Source of the DNA: Girardinichthys multiradiatus
Taxonomy: Eukaryota > Chordata > Actinopteri > Cyprinodontiformes > Goodeidae
Reading direction: 5' to 3'
Assembly (NCBI RefSeq): GCF_021462225.1
Contig: NC_061810.1
Location: 52,171,031 to 52,235,030 of the forward strand
DNA length: 64,000 nt
Positions 55,829 through 64,000 of the stretch are shown here, one piece after another. Position 1 is the first letter of the stretch, and each line of letters opens with the position of its first letter. The notes under the pieces are model-generated. The model was not told the DNA's origin, ran no database searches, and was given only the letters and a program-made list of their open reading frames with translations. A program made the translations under genes and the position numbers.

Positions 55829-57342
55829 TAAGGGGATGAAAGCCAAAAAAAAAGTTTGCACGTTCTCAATAACTCGAAAAGTAAAAGTCCTAGGGAGCTG
55901 AAAGTTGGGCTGTAGCACCCTCTAGGGGGGCCCCAGGTACCCTGTGAATTTGGTGGATGTAGCCCCTTCCTTTGACATAGCTGCCATAGACACCCACTGA
56001 TTGAAAAAAGTTGCACGTTCTCAATTACTCGAAAAGTATAAGTGGTAGATGGACCAAAGTTGGTGTGTATACTCCCCTGGGGGGCTGCCAGGTCCCCAGG
56101 AAGTTTGGCGTCTCTAGGTGACTCCCTTCATATAGCTGCCATAGACTCCCATTGATTTTGGGGCCAAGTCCAAGTCTGGGTAGGAAGGTGGTATGGAGTT
56201 GGGAGTTGGTTCTTGGTGCTCAGGGGGTCCCCCTGAGTAAAAGGAGGGGTGACATGCCGGGGTCCTTGAACCTTTGTGAAATGTTGAAAAATGGGTGCAA
56301 GTGTGGGCGTGGCCAAGTGTGAGAGGTGTATGGCAGAGTGTTGTGGGGTGTGATTGTGGGTGTTTAAGAGTGTGTTGTGTAGCAAAGTGTGAGTGGGTGG
56401 TTCCAAGTGTGTGAGTGGGTGGGTGAGTGGGTGTGTCCTGAAGTGAGTGGGTGTGTCCTAAGGGGTGATTGGGTGGGTGAATATGAGCAAGTGTTAGTGG
56501 TAGTTTGCCAGCAGTCCTGTGACCTTAGGTTTAGTAAAAAGGGTCATGTGAGGTGATAGATGAGTGTTTTGGGTTTAAAAGAGGTGAAGTAGGTGTTTTG
56601 AGGTGACTTGACCTTTGGTGACCTTTGTCCGTAACTCTTGAAGTGAGCGTGTTAGAGAGTTGGGAGTAGCAGGGTTGGATCGGGCTCGAAGAGCTCTATA
56701 AGATATGTGAAAATGAAGTTTGTAGTGTTTGTCTTTGATATTGATCTCCACTATGAAGAAGGGTGTTGGGTGCGAAGGACCTGAGAGGCTGTTGTGGGAG
56801 TGTGCGAGGGTTGTGAACTTTGGCACGGTAGGTGGTAGGATGACAAGTGAGGCATGTATGGAAAGGCCTTGTCTCCCTGAGTGTGGCTGCAGTGGAATGG
56901 TGTGTGCAAGTGGTTCCACTTTGCTGCTAGAAGGGGTGAAAGTAGTGGAAATTTGAGTGTCTTTTAATTTTTCATTTGCTTATAGTAAGGGGTAGAGGTA
57001 TGAAAGTAGTATATTGGGGTACTGTAGGTGAGTCCGAATGACATATATTTCGTTGGTTTCCGTAGGCCTTTTAGAACCTGTAGATTGGGCATAACTTGGG
57101 ATAGAAAGGTGGGATTGAGGCAAGGACATGGTGGTTGTATTTGTCATGGGATGCCGAGTTGTTTGAGTACAAACATGACTCCATTTGGAGACATAAGTAC
57201 TTTATTATGGGGCCCCTTTGTGTTGTTGTATCTGTGGGTAGGAAGGTGCTATGGAGCTGGGAGGTGGTTCCTGGTGCTCAGGGGGTCCCCCTGAGTAAAA
57301 GGAGAGGTGACATGGGTGGGTAGAAAGCCCACCCATGTCAGG
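55829..57342 (+). repeat. Subtelomeric unit copy 6
   Basis: Shares gtgtgcgagggttg and the ggaaatttgag variant with copy 2. It is cut after gggtagaaagcc by an inverted segment and then continues after a partial duplication (57389-57774) with the long minisatellite tail. Confidence 0.92.
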
Positions 57343-57420
57343 GGGGTTAGGGTTAGGGTTAGGGTTACCCTAACCCTAGGGTTAGGTGCTCAGGGGGTCC
57401 CCCTGAGTAAAAGGACACCT
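57331..57420. repeat. Head-to-head telomeric inversion with foldback
   Basis: gggttagggttaccctaacc followed by ctagggttagg places CCCTAA repeats against TTAGGG repeats. The flanking cccacccatgtcagg is the reverse complement of cctgacatgggtggg found just downstream. After it the unit resumes with a second gtgctcagggggtccccctg. Confidence 0.92.
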
Positions 57421-57774
57421 GACATGGGTGGGTAGAAAGCGCTTCCTGAAATGGTCTATAATGAGTGAAAGTGTGAGTGGGTGTGTCTAAGTGTGAGTGG
57501 GTGTGTCTAAGTGTGAGTGGGTGTGTCCTAAAGTGAGTGGGAGTGTCTAAGTGTGAGTGGGTGTGTCTAAGTGTGAGTGGGTGTGGCTAAGTGGGAGTGG
57601 GTGTGTCCTAAAGTCAGTGGGTGTGTCCTAAAGTGAGTGGGTGTGACTAAGTGGGAGTGTCTAAGTGTGAGTGGGTGTGTCTAAGTGTGAGTGGGTGTGT
57701 CTAAGTGTGAGTGGGTGTGGCTAAGTGTGAGTGGGTGTGTCCTAAAGTGAGTGGGTGTGGCTAAGTGTGAGTGG
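57421..57774 (+). repeat. GT-rich minisatellite tail
   Basis: About 350 bp of gtgagtgggtgtgtctaa and gtggctaagtg variants, about 17-20 bp each, ending in telomeric repeats. Confidence 0.85.
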
Positions 57775-57884
57775 GTTAGGGTTAGGGTTAGGGGTTAGGG
57801 GTTAGGGGTTAGGGTTAGGGTTAGGGGTTAGGGGTTAGGGTTAGGGTTAGGGGGTTAGGGTTAGGGTTAGGGTTAGGGTTAGGT
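57775..57884 (+). repeat. Telomeric array 7a, variant-rich
   Basis: About 110 bp in which TTAGGGG is as common as TTAGGG. It precedes the divergent relic unit. Confidence 0.95.
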
Positions 57885-58298
57885 TATAGGATAAAAACCA
57901 AAAAATGGTTTTGCTCACTAAGAATAACTGAAAAACTAAAGGTGGTAGAGAGCTGAAACTTGGGCTGTAGCACCCTCTAGGGGGCCCCCAGGGACCCTGT
58001 GAATTTGGTGGATGTAGCACCTTCCTTTGACATAGCTGCCATAGACTCCCATTCATTTGAAAAATTGCTCACTAAGAATAACTCAAAAACTATGATGCTC
58101 ATATGGACCAAACTTGGTGTGTATACTCCCCTGGGCCCCCCGCAGGTCTCCAGAAAGTTTGGCGTCTCTAGGTGACTCCCTTCATATAGCTGCCATAGAC
58201 TCCCATTCATTTGAAAAAGTGCTCACTTAGAATAACTCAAAAACTATGATGCTCATATGGACCAAACTTGGTGTGTATACTCCCCTGGGGGGCTGCCA
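57885..58298 (+). repeat. Divergent relic subtelomeric unit (three monomers)
   Basis: Three tandem monomers of 153-154 bp (tgctcac at 57913, 58066 and 58220) clearly related to the 155-bp monomers of the main units, but with many substitutions and tgctcactaagaataact in place of gcacgttctcaataact. It is cut by telomeric repeats at the ggctgccagg point of the third monomer. Confidence 0.88.
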
Positions 58299-58441
58299 GG
58301 GTTAGGGGTTAGGGTTAGGGTTAGGGTTAGGGTTAGGGTTAGGGTTAGGGTTAGGGTTAGGGTTAGGGGTTAGGGTTAGGGTTAGGGTTAGGGTTAGGGT
58401 TAGGGGTTAGGGTTAGGGTTAGGGTTAGGGTTAGGGTTAGG
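58299..58441 (+). repeat. Telomeric array 7b
   Basis: About 143 bp with TTAGGGG variants at both ends. Confidence 0.96.
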
Positions 58442-60338
58442 TAAGGGGATGAAAGCCAAAAAAAAAGTTTGCACGTTCTCAATAACTCGAAAAGTAAAAG
58501 TCCTAGGGAGCTGAAAGTTGGGCTGTAGCACCCTCTAGGGGGGCCCCAGGTACCCTGTGAATTTGGTGGATGTAGCCCCTTCCTTTGACATAGCTGCCAT
58601 AGACACCCACTGATTGAAAAAAGTTGCACGTTCTCAATTACTCGAAAAGTATAAGTGGTAGATGGACCAAAGTTGGTGTGTATACTCCCCTGGGGGGCTG
58701 CCAGGTCCCCAGGAAGTTTGGCGTCTCTAGGTGACTCCCTTCATATAGCTGCCATAGACTCCCATTGATTTTGGGGCCAAGTCCAAGTCTGGGTAGGAAG
58801 GTGGTATGGAGTTGGGAGTTGGTTCTTGGTGCTCAGGGGGTCCCCCTGAGTAAAAGGAGGGGTGACATGCCGGGGTCCTTGAACCTTTGTGAAATGTTGA
58901 AAAATGGGTGCAAGTGTGGGCGTGGCCAAGTGTGAGAGGTGTATGGCAGAGTGTTGTGGGGTGTGATTGTGGGTGTTTAAGAGTGTGTTGTGTATCAAAG
59001 TGTGAGTGGGTGGTTCCAAGTGTGTGAGTGGGTGGGTGAGTGGGTGTGTCCTGAAGTGAGTGGGTGTGTCCTAAGGGGTGATTGGGTGGGTGAATATGAG
59101 CAAGTGTTAGTGGTAGTTTGCCAGCAGTCCTGTGACCTTAGGTTTAGTAAAAAGGGTCATGTGAGGTGATAGATGAGTGTTTTGGGTTTAAAAGAGGTGA
59201 AGTAGGTGTTTTGAGGTGACTTGACCTTTGGTGACCTTTGTCCGTAACTCTTGAAGTGAGCGTGTTAGAGAGTTGGGAGTAGCAGGGTTGGATCGGGCTC
59301 GAAGAGCTCTATAAGATATGTGAAAATGAAGTTTGTAGTGTTTGTCTTTGATATTGATCTCCACTATGAAGAAGGGTGTTGGGTGCGAAGGACCTGAGAG
59401 GCTGTTGTGGGAGTGTGTGAGGGTTGTGAACTTTGGCACGGTAGGTGGTAGGATGACAAGTGAGGCATGTATGGAAAGGCCTTGTCTCCCTGAGTGTGGC
59501 TGCAGTGGAATGGTGTGTGCAAGTGGTTCCACTTTGCTGCTAGAAGGGGTGAAAGTTGTGTAAATTTGAGTGTCTTTTAATTTTTCATTTGCTTATAGTA
59601 AGGGGTAGAGGTATGAAAGTAGTATATTGGGGTACCGTAGGTGAGTCCGAATGACATATATTTCGTTGGTTTCCGTAGGCCTTTTAGAACCTGTAGATTG
59701 GGCATAACTTGGGATAGAAAGGTGGGATTGAGGCAAGGACATGGTGGTTGTATTTGTCATGGGATGCCGAGTTGTTTGAGTACAAACATGACTCCATTTG
59801 GAGACATAAGTACTTTATTATGGGGCCCCTTTGTGTTGTTGTATCTGTGGGTAGGAAGGTGCTATGGAGCTGGGAGGTGGTTCCTGGTGCTCAGGGGGTC
59901 CCCCTGAGTAAAAGGAGAGGTGACATGGGTGGGTAGAAAGCGCTTCCTGAAATGGTCCATAATGAGTGAAAGTGTGAGTGGGTGAGTGGGTGTGTCAAAG
60001 TGTGAGTGGGTGAGTGGGTGTGTCAAAGTGTGAGTGGGTGTGTCCTAAAGTGAGTGGGTGTGTCCTAAAGTGAGTGGGTGTGGCTAAGTGGGAGTGTCTA
60101 AGTGTGAGTGGGTGTGGCTAAGTGTGAGTGGGAGTGTCTAAGTGTGAGTGGGTGTGTCCTAAGTGAGTGGGTGTGGCTAAGTGGGAGTGGGTGTGGCTAA
60201 GTGGGAGTGGGTGTGTCCTAAGTGAGTGGGTGTGGCTAAGTGTGAGTGGGTGTGTCCTGGGTGAGTGGGTGTGGCCAAGTCCTGTGACCTTAGGGTTAGT
60301 AAAAAGCATCATGTGAGGTGATAGTGTGAGTGGGTGTG
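58442..60338 (+). repeat. Subtelomeric unit copy 7
   Basis: Long-tail class, about 1.90 kb. It shares the ggggtaccgtagg variant and the whole minisatellite tail with copy 8. Confidence 0.94.
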
Positions 60339-60571
60339 TAGGGTTAGGGTAGGGTTAGGGTTAGGGTTAGGGTTAGGGTTAGGGTTAGGGTTAGGGGGTT
60401 AGGGTTAGGGTTAGGGTTAGGGTTAGGGTTAGGGTTAGGGTTAGGGTTAGGGTTAGGGGTTAGGGTTAGGGTTAGGGTTAGGGTTAGGTTAGGGTTAGGG
60501 TTAGGGTTAGGGTTAGGGTTAGGGTTAGGGTTAGGGTTAGGGTTAGGGTTAGGGTTAGGGTTAGGGTTAGG
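60339..60571 (+). repeat. Telomeric array 8
   Basis: About 233 bp. Its proximal signature (tagggttagggtagggtt, then ggggg at 60394) recurs at the start of the terminal telomere. Confidence 0.97.
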
Positions 60572-62468
60572 TAAGGGGATGAAAGCCAAAAAAAAAGTTT
60601 GCACGTTCTCAATAACTCGAAAAGTAAAAGTCCTAGGGAGCTGAAAGTTGGGCTGTAGCACCCTCTAGGGGGGCCCCAGGTACCCTGTGAATTTGGTGGA
60701 TGTAGCCCCTTCCTTTGACATAGCTGCCATAGACACCCACTGATTGAAAAAAGTTGCACGTTCTCAATTACTCGAAAAGTATAAGTGGTAGATGGACCAA
60801 AGTTGGTGTGTATACTCCCCTGGGGGGCTGCCAGGTCCCCAGGAAGTTTGGCGTCTCTAGGTGACTCCCTTCATATAGCTGCCATAGACTCCCATTGATT
60901 TTGGGGCCAAGTCCAAGTCTGGGTAGGAAGGTGGTATGGAGTTGGGAGTTGGTTCTTGGTGCTCAGGGGGTCCCCCTGAGTAAAAGGAGGGGTGACATGC
61001 CGGGGTCCTTGAACCTTTGTGAAATGTTGAAAAATGGGTGCAAGTGTGGGCGTGGCCAAGTGTGAGAGGTGTATGGCAGAGTGTTGTGGGGTGTGATTGT
61101 GGGTGTTTAAGAGTGTGTTGTGTATCAAAGTGTGAGTGGGTGGTTCCAAGTGTGTGAGTGGGTGGGTGAGTGGGTGTGTCCTGAAGTGAGTGGGTGTGTC
61201 CTAAGGGGTGATTGGGTGGGTGAATATGAGCAAGTGTTAGTGGTAGTTTGCCAGCAGTCCTGTGACCTTAGGTTTAGTAAAAAGGGTCATGTGAGGTGAT
61301 AGATGAGTGTTTTGGGTTTAAAAGAGGTGAAGTAGGTGTTTTGAGGTGACTTGACCTTTGGTGACCTTTGTCCGTAACTCTTGAAGTGAGCGTGTTAGAG
61401 AGTTGGGAGTAGCAGGGTTGGATCGGGCTCGAAGAGCTCTATAAGATATGTGAAAATGAAGTTTGTAGTGTTTGTCTTTGATATTGATCTCCACTATGAA
61501 GAAGGGTGTTGGGTGCGAAGGACCTGAGAGGCTGTTGTGGGAGTGTGTGAGGGTTGTGAACTTTGGCACGGTAGGTGGTAGGATGACAAGTGAGGCATGT
61601 ATGGAAAGGCCTTGTCTCCCTGAGTGTGGCTGCAGTGGAATGGTGTGTGCAAGTGGTTCCACTTTGCTGCTAGAAGGGGTGAAAGTTGTGTAAATTTGAG
61701 TGTCTTTTAATTTTTCATTTGCTTATAGTAAGGGGTAGAGGTATGAAAGTAGTATATTGGGGTACCGTAGGTGAGTCCGAATGACATATATTTCGTTGGT
61801 TTCCGTAGGCCTTTTAGAACCTGTAGATTGGGCATAACTTGGGATAGAAAGGTGGGATTGAGGCAAGGACATGGTGGTTGTATTTGTCATGGGATGCCGA
61901 GTTGTTTGAGTACAAACATGACTCCATTTGGAGACATAAGTACTTTATTATGGGGCCCCTTTGTGTTGTTGTATCTGTGGGTAGGAAGGTGCTATGGAGC
62001 TGGGAGGTGGTTCCTGGTGCTCAGGGGGTCCCCCTGAGTAAAAGGAGAGGTGACATGGGTGGGTAGAAAGCGCTTCCTGAAATGGTCCATAATGAGTGAA
62101 AGTGTGAGTGGGTGAGTGGGTGTGTCAAAGTGTGAGTGGGTGAGTGGGTGTGTCAAAGTGTGAGTGGGTGTGTCCTAAAGTGAGTGGGTGTGTCCTAAAG
62201 TGAGTGGGTGTGGCTAAGTGGGAGTGTCTAAGTGTGAGTGGGTGTGGCTAAGTGTGAGTGGGAGTGTCTAAGTGTGAGTGGGTGTGTCCTAAGTGAGTGG
62301 GTGTGGCTAAGTGGGAGTGGGTGTGGCTAAGTGGGAGTGGGTGTGTCCTAAGTGAGTGGGTGTGGCTAAGTGTGAGTGGGTGTGTCCTGGGTGAGTGGGT
62401 GTGGCCAAGTCCTGTGACCTTAGGGTTAGTAAAAAGCATCATGTGAGGTGATAGTGTGAGTGGGTGTG
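60572..62468 (+). repeat. Subtelomeric unit copy 8 (last before the telomere)
   Basis: Long-tail class; I see no difference from copy 7 over 1.9 kb in the parts compared by eye. It joins the terminal telomere at 62469. Confidence 0.95.
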
Positions 62469-64000
62469 TAGGGTTAGGGTAGGGTTAGGGTTAGGGTTAG
62501 GGTTAGGGTTAGGGTTAGGGTTAGGGTTAGGGGGTTAGGGTTAGGGTTAGGGTTAGGGTTAGGGTTAGGGTTAGGGTTAGGGTTAGGGTTAGGGTTAGGG
62601 TTAGGGGTTAGGGTTAGGGTTAGGGTTAGGGTTAGGGTTAGGGTTAGGGTTAGGGTTAGGGTTAGGGTTAGGGTTAGGGTTAGGGTTAGGGTTAGGGTTA
62701 GGGTTAGGGTTAGGGTTAGGGTTAGGGTTAGGGTTAGGGTTAGGGTTAGGGTTAGGGGTTAGGGTTAGGGTTAGGGTTAGGGTTAGGGTTAGGGTTAGGG
62801 TTAGGGTTAGGGTTAGGGTTAGGGTTAGGGTTAGGGTTAGGGTTAGGGTTAGGGTTAGGGTTAGGGTTAGGGTTAGGGTTAGGGTTAGGGTTAGGGTTAG
62901 GGTTAGGGTTAGGGTTAGGGTTAGGGTTAGGGTTAGGGTTAGGGTTAGGGTTAGGGTTAGGGTTAGGGTTAGGGTTAGGGTTAGGGTTAGGGTTAGGGTT
63001 AGGGTTAGGGTTAGGGTTAGGGTTAGGGTTAGGGTTAGGGTTAGGGTTAGGGTTAGGGTTAGGGTTAGGGTTAGGGTTAGGGTTAGGGTTAGGGTTAGGG
63101 TTAGGGTTAGGGTTAGGGTTAGGGTTAGGGTTAGGGTTAGGGTTAGGGTTAGGGTTAGGGTTAGGGTTAGGGTTAGGGTTAGGGTTAGGGTTAGGGTTAG
63201 GGTTAGGGTTAGGGTTAGGGTTAGGGTTAGGGTTAGGGTTAGGGTTAGGGTTAGGGTTAGGGTTAGGGTTAGGGTTAGGGTTAGGGTTAGGGTTAGGGTT
63301 AGGGTTAGGGTTAGGGTTAGGGTTAGGGTTAGGGTTAGGGTTAGGGTTAGGGTTAGGGTTAGGGTTAGGGTTAGGGTTAGGGTTAGGGTTAGGGTTAGGG
63401 TTAGGGTTAGGGTTAGGGTTAGGGTTAGGGTTAGGGTTAGGGTTAGGGTTAGGGTTAGGGTTAGGGTTAGGGTTAGGGTTAGGGTTAGGGTTAGGGTTAG
63501 GGTTAGGGTTAGGGTTAGGGTTAGGGTTAGGGTTAGGGTTAGGGTTAGGGTTAGGGTTAGGGTTAGGGTTAGGGTTAGGGTTAGGGTTAGGGTTAGGGTT
63601 AGGGTTAGGGTTAGGGTTAGGGTTAGGGTTAGGGTTAGGGTTAGGGTTAGGGTTAGGGTTAGGGTTAGGGTTAGGGTTAGGGTTAGGGTTAGGGTTAGGG
63701 TTAGGGTTAGGGTTAGGGTTAGGGTTAGGGTTAGGGTTAGGGTTAGGGTTAGGGTTAGGGTTAGGGTTAGGGTTAGGGTTAGGGTTAGGGTTAGGGTTAG
63801 GGTTAGGGTTAGGGTTAGGGTTAGGGTTAGGGTTAGGGTTAGGGTTAGGGTTAGGGTTAGGGTTAGGGTTAGGGTTAGGGTTAGGGTTAGGGTTAGGGTT
63901 AGGGTTAGGGTTAGGGTTAGGGTTAGGGTTAGGGTTAGGGTTAGGGTTAGGGTTAGGGTTAGGGTTAGGGTTAGGGTTAGGGTTAGGGTTAGGGTTAGGG
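62469..64000 (+). repeat. Chromosome-terminal telomere (TTAGGG)n
   Basis: About 1.53 kb. Variants (TAGGG, TTAGGGGG, TTAGGGG) occur only before about 62760; the remaining 1.24 kb is uniform TTAGGG. The G-rich strand points outward, as expected for the right chromosome end. The true telomere may be longer than the sequence shown. Confidence 0.98.

Larger units (their letters stand above)
45669..64000 (+). repeat. Composite telomere-subtelomere satellite array
   Basis: Eight copies of a 1.6-1.9-kb unit, each opening with taaggggatgaaagcc, start at 45880, 47825, 49904, 51912, 53971, 55829, 58442 and 60572. Each is preceded by a (TTAGGG)n array. Unit order: two 155-bp monomers, a region with the first ctcagggggtccccctgag, a long near-identical core, a second copy of that near-palindrome, then a GT-rich minisatellite (gtgagtgggtgtgtcctaa) leading into the next array. 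All units and arrays share one orientation. Copy-to-copy differences are scattered single bases plus length changes in the minisatellite and arrays. Confidence 0.95.

Noticed and set aside
45741..62000. Many long minus-strand frames of NPNPNP or LTLTLT repeats
   Set aside because: They are translations of the CCCTAA strand of telomeric arrays, which has no stop codon in two frames.

Overview
This window is the right-hand end of a vertebrate chromosome, almost certainly a teleost fish. It ends in a 1.5-kb uninterrupted (TTAGGG)n tract whose G-rich strand runs 5'->3' to base 64000. The gene has a typical vertebrate exon-intron structure. The introns hold an assortment characteristic of bony fish: L1-, L2- and RTE-type LINEs, tRNA-derived SINEs, Tc1-like DNA transposon relics, a BEL/Pao element and a Penelope-like element. 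No species is claimed.

One protein-coding gene is well supported: CFAP44 (WDR52), a ciliary/flagellar axoneme protein, on the + strand. I can follow 26 coding exons from 7981 to the stop at 40731, with an AATAAA at 40778. All junctions keep frame and total 4275 nt (1424 residues plus stop). The first exon in the window starts inside the WD-repeat half, so roughly the first quarter of the protein lies upstream of base 1. The gene is spread over 33 kb mainly because of transposon insertions. The 9.7-kb intron after exon 10 holds an L2-like LINE (+) and an RTE-like LINE (-). The 7.9-kb last intron holds two SINEs, a decayed BEL/Pao element, an L2-type 3' fragment and an inverted SINE/L2-tail pair. 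A large L1-clade element (-) fills the upstream intron (about 2.5-7.7 kb). The GC-rich, C-biased stretch at 1-2520 may be its 3' UTR.

Distal to CFAP44 (40.8-45.7 kb) I see no host gene. This interval holds dispersed repeats, a 5'-truncated Penelope-like fragment joined directly to seven telomeric hexamers, an 81-bp minisatellite, and a 186-bp tandem duplication abutting the first telomeric array.

From 45.67 kb to the end the sequence is a composite satellite. Eight near-identical copies of a 1.6-1.9-kb subtelomeric unit, each preceded by a (TTAGGG)n array, alternate up to the terminal telomere. Diagnostic variants show higher-order structure: copies 1-2 resemble copies 5-6, and copies 7 and 8 are a very recent duplicate that includes the start of the next telomeric array. 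A divergent relic unit (57885-58299) and a head-to-head telomeric inversion (57331-57420) mark older rearrangements. The arrangement suggests recombination-based amplification of telomere-flanked DNA. The PLE-telomere junction suggests an older terminal retrotransposition or telomere-healing event.
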